Assembly: GCA_038228295.1 (NCBI GenBank)
Contig: JBBRPH010000017.1
Span: 1 to 64,000 of the forward strand
DNA from: JAICKM01 sp038228295
Lineage (GTDB): Bacteria > Chloroflexota > Chloroflexia > QHBQ01 > JAICKM01
Direction of reading: 5' to 3'
Length of the DNA: 64,000 nt
Both the position numbers and the translations under genes were made by a program. Shown here one piece after another: positions 51,657 through 58,987 of this stretch. Under the pieces are notes generated by a model. That model was given only the letters and a program-made list of their open reading frames with translations, ran no database searches and was not told the origin of the DNA. Position 1 is the first letter of the stretch. The number at the start of each line of letters is the position of its first letter.

Positions 51657-52545
51657 TTCCCTGGTCTTGCACGCACCGGCCAAGATCAACCTGACGCTGG
51701 AGATCCTGGGTCGCCGCAAAGACGGCTATCATGAGATCGTTAGTGTGTTGCAGACCGTAGACCTGTGCGATACCTTGACCTTCGCGCCGCGCACCGACGG
51801 TCAGGTTCGCGTGGAGTGTGACGACCCGGCGCTAGCCGACAACCCGGCGGGCAACCTGGTGTGGCGGGCGGCGCGCTTGCTGCAACAGGCGCGTCAGGTG
51901 GATGCGGGCGCGACCATTCAGCTAGACAAGGTGATCCCGACCGCCGCCGGCTTAGGTGGCGGCAGCAGCGATGCCGCCGCCACCTTGCAGGGCTTGGATC
52001 GCCTATGGGATCTCCACTTGCAACCTGCCGAATTGTATAACCTGGCCGCGTTGCTCGGCTCTGACGTGCCCTTCTTCTTGCGCGGCGGCACGGCGCTGGC
52101 CGAGGGGCGGGGCGAACGCATTACACCGTTGCGCCCACTGACGGACGGCTGGTTTGTGTTGATTACGCCGCCGCCGATCTTGCCCGATAAAACGCGCACC
52201 GTCTACAGTCTGCTGCGGCCCTATGAATATAGCGACGGCACGCTAACCCGCCGCCTGGTGGATACACTGGCGGCGGGCGGCCCACTCACGGCCACGCTGC
52301 TCTACAACGGTCTGGAAGATGCCGCCTTTCGCGCCTTTGATACGCTAGAGGTCGGCGGCACGCTGCACGATGCGCTCCAGACGGTGATCGCGGCGGGCGG
52401 CGAGTTTGCCCGCTTGGCCGGGGCCGGCCCCAGTCTGTTCCTCTATAGCCCCGCCCGCCCCGCTGCCGAGCAACTAGCCGCCGTGATCGCCGCCGCCGGC
52501 TTACCGACTTGGGTGGTGCCGCCGCTCGAAACCACAAACCCTTAG
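51646..52545 (+). CDS. ispE: 4-diphosphocytidyl-2-C-methyl-D-erythritol kinase
   Basis: Third-stage kinase of the MEP isoprenoid pathway. The 299-residue GHMP kinase has APAKINLTLEILGRRKDGYHEI at the N-terminus (catalytic Lys), the ATP loop IPTAAGLGGGSSDAAATL, and the third motif LAGAGPSLFLY. I start it at ATG 51646 with GAAAGG 9 nt upstream, overlapping the end of rsmA by 11 nt; GTG 51628 is possible. Confidence 0.97.
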   Translation: MTLDSLVLHAPAKINLTLEILGRRKDGYHEIVSVLQTVDLCDTLTFAPRTDGQVRVECDDPALADNPAGNLVWRAARLLQQARQVDAGATIQLDKVIPTAAGLGGGSSDAAATLQGLDRLWDLHLQPAELYNLAALLGSDVPFFLRGGTALAEGRGERITPLRPLTDGWFVLITPPPILPDKTRTVYSLLRPYEYSDGTLTRRLVDTLAAGGPLTATLLYNGLEDAAFRAFDTLEVGGTLHDALQTVIAAGGEFARLAGAGPSLFLYSPARPAAEQLAAVIAAAGLPTWVVPPLETTNP

Positions 52546-52562
52546 TACAAGGACAGCTTTTT

Positions 52563-53444
52563 ATGCGAATTCCCCCGAATGCGTTGGTCTTGGATATCGG
52601 CAGTGGGCACAGCCCGCACCCGCGCGCCGATGTGCTGTGTGACCGCTATATTGACGACGACACCGAGCGCGGTGGGTCGATCCGGGCCGACCGCCCGCTG
52701 ATCGTGGCCGATGCCCACGATCTCCCGTTCAAGGACGGCGCGTTTGACTACGTGGTCACGTCGCACATCATCGAGCACATGGACGACCCGGTGCGCTTTT
52801 GCGCTGAATTGCAGCGTGTGGCGCGGGCCGGGCATATCGCATCGCCCTCCGAGATCGCCGAGAAGCTGTTCTACTGGCCGTTCCATAAGTGGTATGTCAA
52901 CAAGATCGGCGACACGCTGGTGTTGCATCCCAAGCGCGACGATCCCAACATCTTCGGCGAATTGTTCGATTATTTGTATGAATATAATCCCTGGTACGCC
53001 CGCTTCCAGCGCAGCCTGCCGGATATGTTCTGGATCGAGTATGAATGGGCGGGCGAAATCAAGATCACCATTCGGCAGCAGTCGCCACTGGATCTCGAAG
53101 CGGCCAAGCGGCTACGGCGCATGGTCAAACCGCGTGAGAGCCTGCCGACTATGCTCTATCGCACCGTGGCGAGTATGGGCGAGATGGTGGTGCCGCCGGC
53201 CGCGATTCGCGCCTTGCGTGAACTGCGCCGCGTAAAGCGCACCCCGGCGCGTCTGGTCAACCTAGAGTCGGTGTTGGCCTGCCCGTTTTGTCACAGTGCG
53301 GTGCAGATGGAAGCGACAGTGGTGCGCTGCCTCAACTCGGCCTGCGGGCGGGTCTATCCGATTGAGCGTGGCTATCCCCATCTGTTGCTTGATCAAGCGT
53401 TGCGCGAACGCCCACCCGCGCCGCCGTTGCCGCGCCAGGGCTGA
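52563..53444 (+). CDS. Methyltransferase with C-terminal Trm112-like zinc ribbon
   Basis: A 293-residue protein beginning at ATG 52563 (AAGGACAG upstream). LVLDIGSGHSPHPRADVLCD is motif I of a class I methyltransferase, followed by VADAHDLPFKDGAFDYVVTSHIIEHMDDPVRF (landmarks DAHDLPF and SHIIEHMDDP). The centre (FYWPFHKWYV) is unusual. Residues about 235-280 are a Trm112-like ribbon, ACPFCHSAVQMEATVVRCLNSACGRVYPI. It follows ispE by 17 nt. The substrate is unknown; its mirror-image relative at 31339 carries the ribbon at the N-terminus. Confidence 0.82.
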   Translation: MRIPPNALVLDIGSGHSPHPRADVLCDRYIDDDTERGGSIRADRPLIVADAHDLPFKDGAFDYVVTSHIIEHMDDPVRFCAELQRVARAGHIASPSEIAEKLFYWPFHKWYVNKIGDTLVLHPKRDDPNIFGELFDYLYEYNPWYARFQRSLPDMFWIEYEWAGEIKITIRQQSPLDLEAAKRLRRMVKPRESLPTMLYRTVASMGEMVVPPAAIRALRELRRVKRTPARLVNLESVLACPFCHSAVQMEATVVRCLNSACGRVYPIERGYPHLLLDQALRERPPAPPLPRQG

Positions 53445-53459
53445 TCAGGAGGAGTCCTA

Positions 53460-54311
53460 ATGGACCATCGGGAAGGTCGCCTGCGCGGAGTCGGCGGCTT
53501 GGATCTGTACTATCAGCGCTGGTGCCCGGCAGGGCCGCCGCGTGCGGTGGTCCTGGTTGTACACGGTATTCTGGAGCATAGTGGACGTTACGGCAACCTG
53601 GTGGCGCATTTGGTGCCGCGCGGCTACGCGGTCTATGCCGTTGACTTGCGCGGGCATGGACAATCGGCTGGGCGACGCGGTCATCTGACCGACTGGGACG
53701 AGATCGTGGGCGACCTGGGGGCGGCGCTGCGTCTGGTGCGTAGTCACGAAGTCGGCCGACCCCTATTCCTGCTGGGTCATAGCTTGGGCGGCATGATCGT
53801 GCTGAACTATATGCTGCGTGAGCGGCCTAGCGATCTGGCCGGCGTGATCGTCTCCAGCCCAGCGCTGGCGGTGGGTTACTCCCCGCTGATGCAAGGGCTG
53901 GCGCGGGTGTTGTCACGGGTCGCGCCGCGCTTGATGATCCCCGATCCGCCGCTGACAGCGGCAACGATCTCGCGCGATCCGGCGGTGGTAGCGGCCTATC
54001 AGGCGGACCCGTTGAAGCTGCCCGGTACCACGGCCCGCTTCGGCGCGGAGTCGCTGGCCGCGATCCGCTGGACGGGCGCGCACGCCGGCGAGTTCCCCGA
54101 TGTGCCGCTGCTGATCATCCACGGCGCAGCGGACCGCTTGGTGCCGCCGGAGGGCAGCCGCCGCTTTTTTGCCGCCGCGCCCATCCATGACAAAACGCAC
54201 CATGAGTATCCCGGTGGCTACCACGAATCGTTTAACGACACCAATCGCGCCCGTGCTCTAGCCGATGTGGAGAGCTGGTTGAAGCATCATTTACCACCGG
54301 ATACGGTGTGA
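53460..54311 (+). CDS. Alpha/beta hydrolase, monoacylglycerol lipase-like
   Basis: A 283-residue serine hydrolase of the Hydrolase_4 group: YQRWCP, VLVVHGILEHSGRYGNLV (oxyanion HG), VDLRGHGQSAGRRGH, nucleophile elbow GHSLGGMIVL, Asp in LIIHGAADRLVPPEGS and His in YPGGYHESFND. AGGAGGAG lies before the ATG. It is cytosolic and may act on monoglycerides or lysophospholipids. Confidence 0.93.
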   Translation: MDHREGRLRGVGGLDLYYQRWCPAGPPRAVVLVVHGILEHSGRYGNLVAHLVPRGYAVYAVDLRGHGQSAGRRGHLTDWDEIVGDLGAALRLVRSHEVGRPLFLLGHSLGGMIVLNYMLRERPSDLAGVIVSSPALAVGYSPLMQGLARVLSRVAPRLMIPDPPLTAATISRDPAVVAAYQADPLKLPGTTARFGAESLAAIRWTGAHAGEFPDVPLLIIHGAADRLVPPEGSRRFFAAAPIHDKTHHEYPGGYHESFNDTNRARALADVESWLKHHLPPDTV

Positions 54312-54410
54312 GCACCTCAGACGGCACTTTTCTTGCTTGAGTCGTCTCGGGCCTGTGATTTTGCCTGTAGGGATGGTGTGTATATTGTTTTTGCATGAGG
54401 AAGGATAACT

Positions 54411-55391
54411 ATGCTGATCAAATTCAAGACGCTGGGCCTGTTGTTGGCCCTCTTGCTGACGCTCGGTGCTGTGACGGCGCAGCCTGCCGCCGCGCAAAGC
54501 GCGCCCTGCGATCTGTCGGGCACGGTAGACGGCACCGCTACGCCGAACAGCGGCACCAGCGGCACGACGATTGCCTTCCGCGCCACCGGCTTCACATTGG
54601 GCGAAGATGTATCCTACTATTTCACCTTGCCGAACGGCGCGGTATTTGGCACGGCGCGACCGCTGCAAGGTGGTGTACAGCCGGACGGCAGTGTGCTACT
54701 CACTGTTACCATCCCGCAGGCTTTCACGGCCTTCCCCGGCACTTGGGCGTTGACGGTGCAGGGCGCGACCAGCAACCATGTCTCGATCATCAAGTTCTGC
54801 GTAACCACAACGGCCCAGCCGCCGGCTGCAACCGCAACTACAGCGCCGGCCACGGCGACGAGCGCTCCTGCCGCCACCGATACGCCGGCGGCAGCCACCG
54901 CGACGACGGCACCCGCCGCTACTGAGACAGCGACGACTGCGCCGACTGTAGCCGCCAGTGAGACCGCGACGACTGCACCGACGACTGCACCGACAACTAC
55001 GCCGACTGTAGCCGCCAGTGAGACCGCGACGACTGCGCCGACCACAGCCGCTACTGCAGTCGCTAGTGCCACCGCGACGACTGCGCCGACCCAGGCCGCC
55101 ACTGCGGTCGCTAGTGCCACCGCGACGACTGCGCCGACCCAGGCTCCGATCATGCCGCCGACTGTCGCTCCGGCCCCGCCGACTGTGGCCCCGCCGCCCA
55201 TGCTGCCGCCGGCTCCCGCGCCCACGCCGATCTACGGTGGAGGCGTACAGCCCGGCAGCGGTGGTCAACCGCCCGGTATGCCGCGCACCGGTCAAGCGGA
55301 TACATCCGGTTTGCTACTCGCCGTGTTGCTGGGCTTGAGCCTGTGCAGCTTCGGCCTGCTGGTGCGCCGCCGCGTTGCCGTATCGCGCTAA
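54411..55391 (+). CDS. Secreted Thr/Ala-Pro-repeat protein with LPXTG-like sorting signal
   Basis: A 326-residue exported protein. Residues 1-29 are a signal peptide (FKTLGLLLALLLTLGAVTA). Residues 30-140 form an Ig-like beta domain (TPNSGTSGTTIAFRATGFTLGEDVSYYF). Residues about 140-270 are low complexity, with TATTAPT and VAASETATTAPT repeated, probably a wall-spanning, glycosylatable stalk. The C-terminus is MPRTG at about residue 292, a hydrophobic helix (LLLAVLLGLSLCSFGLLV) and RRRVAVSR: the layout of a sortase sorting signal. No sortase gene is in the window. It ends at the hairpin 55401-55458. Confidence 0.88.
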   Translation: MLIKFKTLGLLLALLLTLGAVTAQPAAAQSAPCDLSGTVDGTATPNSGTSGTTIAFRATGFTLGEDVSYYFTLPNGAVFGTARPLQGGVQPDGSVLLTVTIPQAFTAFPGTWALTVQGATSNHVSIIKFCVTTTAQPPAATATTAPATATSAPAATDTPAAATATTAPAATETATTAPTVAASETATTAPTTAPTTTPTVAASETATTAPTTAATAVASATATTAPTQAATAVASATATTAPTQAPIMPPTVAPAPPTVAPPPMLPPAPAPTPIYGGGVQPGSGGQPPGMPRTGQADTSGLLLAVLLGLSLCSFGLLVRRRVAVSR

Positions 55392-55400
55392 CGCGGATTC

Positions 55401-55458
55401 GCCCGGCACAAAGAACGCGCAGGTTCCTATCGGGATCTGCGCGTTCTTTGTGCCGGGC
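55401..55458 (+). terminator. Long inverted repeat, probable terminator
   Basis: A perfect 22-bp stem: 55401-55422 pairs with 55437-55458 around a 14-nt loop. The arms are GCCCGGCACAAAGAACGCGC plus AG and their complement. It follows the surface-protein stop by 9 nt. No long U-tract follows. Confidence 0.7.
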
Positions 55459-55483
55459 ACTGTACCTGATAATGCCGGCGTGC

Positions 55484-55513
55484 TTGACGGATTCTACGCT
55501 GACGAGGTATAAT
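55484..55513 (+). promoter_or_regulatory. Promoter of the tRNA-Pro gene
   Basis: TTGACG, 18-bp spacer, TATAAT, about 38 nt before the tRNA. Confidence 0.75.
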
Positions 55514-55551
55514 GAGGCACGGCCGACCCAACAGGGGTTAGCTATCTACTA

Positions 55552-55628
55552 CGGGGTGTAGCTCAGTCTGGTGGAGCGCCTGCTTTGGGAGCAGGAGGTC
55601 ATGGGTTCGAATCCCGTTACCCCGACCA
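55552..55628 (+). tRNA. tRNA-Pro (TGG)
   Basis: A 77-nt cloverleaf: acceptor CGGGGTG/TACCCCG, anticodon stem CCTGC/GCAGG with loop TTTGGGA (anticodon TGG), T arm ATGGG-TTCGAAT-CCCGT, encoded CCA. Confidence 0.95.
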
Positions 55629-55647
55629 TGCTAGAATAATTTCCTTT

Positions 55648-55703
55648 GCGGAGATAACTCAATTGGCAGCGTATTTGCCTCCCCCAAGGTAATGCCCCGC
55701 TCT
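55648..55703 (+). pseudogene. tRNA-Gly-like remnant lacking the T arm
   Basis: The first 22 nt (GCGGAGATAACTCAATTGGC plus AG) match the tRNA-Gly at 56747 except for one base, and a CTCCCCC anticodon-like loop and a CCCCGCTC 3' acceptor strand follow, but the variable loop and T arm are absent (56 nt instead of 76). Read as a decayed tRNA-Gly(CCC) gene downstream of tRNA-Pro. Confidence 0.65.
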
Positions 55704-55764
55704 CTGAAAAGCCTTTATATGGGATCGCGACTTATCCAACACTTTATTTACAAGGAGCGATCTC

Positions 55765-55977
55765 ATGTCGGCTTACATCTGCCCTCGTTGCCATGCGCCC
55801 ATTGTGGTCGGCCAGCTGTTTTGTAAGCAGTGCGGGTTAGGGCTTGATCCCAAAAGTATTGCGGCATTTCAGACACAGATCACGCCTATGCCCGTCGCCC
55901 CGGTTGCCGTTCGGCGTACCCGGTCTGTTGCGCCACTCTTGGCGCTGGGGTTGCACTACTTATCGTGTGCGGCGTGA
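55765..55977 (+). CDS. Zinc-ribbon membrane protein, N-terminal part of a frameshifted gene
   Basis: ATG 55765 with AAGGAG upstream. A zinc ribbon CPRCHAPIVVGQLFCKQCG (residues 6-24) is followed by a linker and the beginning of a TM segment (RSVAPLLALG). At about 55947 the frame breaks in a G-run: with one more G the product continues as GVALLIVCGVISAGRR, which completes the TM helix and joins the ORF at 55965-56645. The end of this ORF (HYLSCAA) is therefore probably not real. Confidence 0.7.
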   Translation: MSAYICPRCHAPIVVGQLFCKQCGLGLDPKSIAAFQTQITPMPVAPVAVRRTRSVAPLLALGLHYLSCAA

Positions 55978-56645
55978 TTAGTGCCGGGCGGCGCACGCCG
56001 GTAGCCGCTACTATACCGACCGACCCGCCCGCCACGGTTGCCCTGGTCGCAGCGGCACCGACTCCGATCCCGCCGACCGCGATTGTGCCCCCAACAGTCC
56101 CCGTATTGCCCACACGTGCCCCGGCCACAGCGATTCCCCCGACTGCTCTACCGACTGTTGCGCCGTTGCCCACAGAGACGCCGTTGCCTACAGCGACCCT
56201 AATCCCGCCGACCGTACCGCTCCCGACCGAAACTCTTGAGCCCACCGTGGATGCGTTAGATGAGAGCTATCAGGCCGGGGTCATTCGCACATCGGGCGAG
56301 TTTTTGACGCTTTTAGACCAATTCAGCACGGAAATGAGTGCGGCGGATCTGCTGAGTGATACGTGGAAGCTGCGCGTGGTCCCGATTATGTTCAGCATCC
56401 AAGCCGAAGCCGATCAAGTCTTGGCGTTACAACCGTCCTCCCGTTTTCGCTCCGCCGATATACAGTACAAGGCCGCCGCCCGGCATTACAAAACGGCCAT
56501 GGATTTATTTGCCAAAGGCGTGGATCACAGCAGTGCGAGCTTGATCCAACAATCCAAGACCGAATTACAGCTCGGTAACAGTGCGATCCAACGCGCGAGT
56601 GCCTTGATCACCGCACTTACCCACGCCCCCACTCCCCCGCGCTAG
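55965..56645 (+). CDS. Pro/Thr-stalk protein with helical C-terminal domain, C-terminal part of the same gene
   Basis: In frame with the completed TM segment (LIVCGVISAGRR). Residues about 15-95 are a Pro/Thr stalk (TPIPPTAIVPPTVPVLPT). Residues about 100-226 are a four-helix-like domain (ESYQAGVIRTSGEFLTLLDQ, KAAARHYKTAMDLFAKGVDH) of unknown function. As one gene, 55765-56645 would encode a zinc-ribbon, TM, stalk and helical-domain protein with the C-terminus outside the cell. Confidence 0.72.
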   Translation: MCGVISAGRRTPVAATIPTDPPATVALVAAAPTPIPPTAIVPPTVPVLPTRAPATAIPPTALPTVAPLPTETPLPTATLIPPTVPLPTETLEPTVDALDESYQAGVIRTSGEFLTLLDQFSTEMSAADLLSDTWKLRVVPIMFSIQAEADQVLALQPSSRFRSADIQYKAAARHYKTAMDLFAKGVDHSSASLIQQSKTELQLGNSAIQRASALITALTHAPTPPR

Positions 56646-56700
56646 ACAACGACGCGGTAAACTGTAGCCCCAAATGTAGCCACGCGGGGCGACCGCGGGC

Positions 56701-56729
56701 TTGACAACCGGCAGCGGGTCCGGTAGAAT
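56701..56729 (+). promoter_or_regulatory. Promoter of the tRNA-Gly gene
   Basis: TTGACA, exactly 17 bp, TAGAAT, 17 nt before the tRNA. Confidence 0.85.
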
Positions 56730-56746
56730 AGCCGTGTCGCGTGTCT

Positions 56747-56822
56747 GCGGGGATAACTCAATTGGCAGAGTGTCTGCCTTCCAAGCAGAATGTTGCGAGT
56801 TCGAGCCTCGTTCCCCGCTCCA
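56747..56822 (+). tRNA. tRNA-Gly (TCC)
   Basis: A 76-nt cloverleaf: acceptor GCGGGGA/TCCCCGC, anticodon stem TCTGC/GCAGA with loop CTTCCAA (anticodon TCC), T arm GCGAG-TTCGAGC-CTCGT, discriminator T, encoded CCA. Confidence 0.95.
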
Positions 56823-56828
56823 CTAAAA

Positions 56829-56865
56829 CGACCGGCCCCCAGGCGCAGTGCCTGGGGGCCGGTCG
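56829..56865. terminator. Bidirectional intrinsic terminator
   Basis: A perfect 16-bp stem (56829-56844 with 56850-56865; core GGCCCCCAGGC/GCCTGGGGGCC) and a 5-nt loop. Minus side is followed by TTTTAG, plus side by CTTTG. It ends the tRNA-Gly transcript and the minus-strand PD40 gene. Confidence 0.85.
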
Positions 56866-56881
56866 CTTTGCGCCGGCGAGA

Positions 56882-58744
56882 TTAGCGCCAGGTTGGGTGA
56901 GTGTCGCTGCCGCTGTCGGTGGTCACGCGCGTCAGCGCGGTGCCGTCGAGATACTGCGTGTAGAGTTCGAAGTTGCCGTCGCGGTTCGATGAGTAGACGA
57001 TGTACTGACCGTCGGGCGACCAAGCGGGATCGTATTCGTCCGACAGTTGGGTGGTGACGCGCGTCTGGGCGGTGCCGTCGGCTTTCATCACCCATAGGTC
57101 GAGATTGCCGGCCGTGCGGCTGCTGGCGAAGAGGATGCGGCTGTGGTTGGGCGACCAGGCCGGCGACCAATCGCTGCCCAGGCTGTTGGTTAGCCGGGTC
57201 AGGCCGGTGCCGTCGGTGTTCATGGTGTAGATTTCGTCATCGCCGCTGCGGTTACTGACGAAGGCGATGCGGCTAGTGCCCCAGGCCGGGTCGCGGTCGT
57301 TGCCGGGGGTCTGCGTGATGTTGACCGGGTTTGTGCCGTCGCTGTTCATCACCCAGATGTCGTTGAAGCCGCTAACCCGATCACTGGCGAAGGCGATGCG
57401 GCTGCCGTCGGGGCTCCAGGTCGGGTGGGTGTCCTGGGCCGCGTTGTTGGTGAGCCGAGTTAGGCCACTGCCGGTGGCGCTCATGCTGTAGATTTCCGGA
57501 TTGCCGTCGCGCACAGAGACAAAGGCGATCTTGCTGCCGTCGGGCGAGAATTCGGGGTCGTAATTATCGCCCGCCGAACCGGCGGTCAGGTTTTGCGGCG
57601 TGGTGCCGTCGGGGTTCATCACCCAGATGTCCTTTTTGCCGGTGCGGGTGCTGACCCAGGCGATCTTGCCGGTCAAGGGGACCACAGTCGGGCTGCCGGC
57701 GGGGGTGACGGTCACAGTGGCGGTAGCTGTGGGCAGGACGGCGGTAGCGGTCGCCGTGGCGGCTACGCCGGTGGCGGTCGCGGTGGCGGTGCCCGGCGTA
57801 CCGGTACCTAGCGGGCACTGGCCCGCGTTGTTGTAGCGCCAGTCGTAATAGTGCAGCCCGATGTTGCCCATTTCGACCTGGAAGGCAGGCGCATTGGCCG
57901 GATTGTAGGTCAGCACGCGGCGCTCAAACGCCTGGATCAGCACGTCCTGGAACACGCCGGCTACTTTGACGCGCGCCCAGTAGGCATCGCTAACTGGGTA
58001 GCCGCTGGCATAGAACCAGGGTTGATTCAGCCGCCGCGACACCGACTGGCCGTTTTCGATCACCAGGTCTTCCTTATTCAGGAAGCTCCAGAACACGGTG
58101 GGGATGTTGTGATGAGTCGGATCGACATAGTAGGCGTAGTCGGTGCCCGGAATGCTTGCTTTGTTGGTATCGGTGCCCACTTGCCCGGCGCGGTTGATCG
58201 TGCCGGTGGCGAATTGGCCCAGCTTGTTCTCTTCGGTATGGCCCAAGCCCGGCGCAACCGTGGCGACGTTGCGGAAGCTGGCATAAGTCGGCGCGTTGCC
58301 GTCATCGGAGTCGCCGGCGATGGCGATACAGGCCGGATAGCGCGTGCTATAGGTACTGTTGCCGATTTGCATATTGCCCGACACCAGTTCCACGGTCAAT
58401 AGGCCGTTAGTGACATAGAAGGTGCTGTTCTGATCGCCGTTGGGATCGTTGATCTCCATGCGGCTTTTGTCAAAATATTGCACCAGGCGCGACCCACCCG
58501 GCGACTCGGCCAGCGGTTCGCGCACCGACGCGCGCGGAGTTGGTCCCCAATACCAGGAGCGGTTCACCTGGCCCTGCTTCACCAACTGGTCGGTGCGCGT
58601 CCAGACGCGCTGGAAAGCCGGATCGGCGAACGCCTGCGGCGGGTTGCCGACCTGGGCCAGTGCGCCGGCCCCCGGCAATACCATCGCCAATCCTGCCACT
58701 ACAGTTGCGGCTCCCATCCCGGTGCCCCAAAGACGTTTATCCAT
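56882..58744 (-). CDS. Secreted PD40/TolB-like propeller protein
   Basis: A 620-residue exported protein with AGGAGG 10 nt before the ATG. Signal peptide to about residue 30. Residues about 35-310 are an N-terminal region with FADPAFQRVWTRTDQLV, RLVQYFDKSRMEIN, YVTNGLLTVELVSG, IAIAGDSDD and SGYPVSDAYW ... VLIQAFERRVLTYNPANAP; the GYP and ERR..YNP pieces look like a distant form of the GYP/YFER module. After a Thr/Ala linker (310-355), seven WD40-like PD40 blades follow (GKIAWVSTR, DIWVMNPDGT, DPEFSPDGSKIAFVSVRDG), as in TolB. The ligand is unknown. Confidence 0.88.
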   Translation of the reverse strand: MDKRLWGTGMGAATVVAGLAMVLPGAGALAQVGNPPQAFADPAFQRVWTRTDQLVKQGQVNRSWYWGPTPRASVREPLAESPGGSRLVQYFDKSRMEINDPNGDQNSTFYVTNGLLTVELVSGNMQIGNSTYSTRYPACIAIAGDSDDGNAPTYASFRNVATVAPGLGHTEENKLGQFATGTINRAGQVGTDTNKASIPGTDYAYYVDPTHHNIPTVFWSFLNKEDLVIENGQSVSRRLNQPWFYASGYPVSDAYWARVKVAGVFQDVLIQAFERRVLTYNPANAPAFQVEMGNIGLHYYDWRYNNAGQCPLGTGTPGTATATATGVAATATATAVLPTATATVTVTPAGSPTVVPLTGKIAWVSTRTGKKDIWVMNPDGTTPQNLTAGSAGDNYDPEFSPDGSKIAFVSVRDGNPEIYSMSATGSGLTRLTNNAAQDTHPTWSPDGSRIAFASDRVSGFNDIWVMNSDGTNPVNITQTPGNDRDPAWGTSRIAFVSNRSGDDEIYTMNTDGTGLTRLTNSLGSDWSPAWSPNHSRILFASSRTAGNLDLWVMKADGTAQTRVTTQLSDEYDPAWSPDGQYIVYSSNRDGNFELYTQYLDGTALTRVTTDSGSDTHPTWR

Positions 58745-58907
58745 TGTGTATTTCCTCCTGGCTAAGTCTAGAGTTCACTACCACGGGGGTCATAATTGGC
58801 GACCCACTGGGCTTACCACCTCATAACGAACCGCTGCGCATCTGGTTGCGAAGCATAAGTCTGTAACATTGCGTAACACGGCTATGTGGTTTGTTTCTCC
58901 GTAAGCG

Positions 58908-58916
58908 TGCTACAAT
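58908..58916 (+). promoter_or_regulatory. Extended -10 promoter of the SLH gene
   Basis: TGC followed by TACAAT, with a weak TGGTTT 18 bp upstream; about 72 nt before the ATG. Confidence 0.5.
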
Positions 58917-58987
58917 AGCGGAGACGCGGAGAGCGGTTAGGGAGTAGGGTGTTTAGGCAATAGGCAGTACACAGGAAGGAATAATCA

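Noticed and set aside
54840..55140. Thr/Ala-coding repeats as a CRISPR-like array or DNA-level repeat
   Set aside because: The units vary in length and the frame is kept; they are protein low-complexity repeats in a wall stalk.
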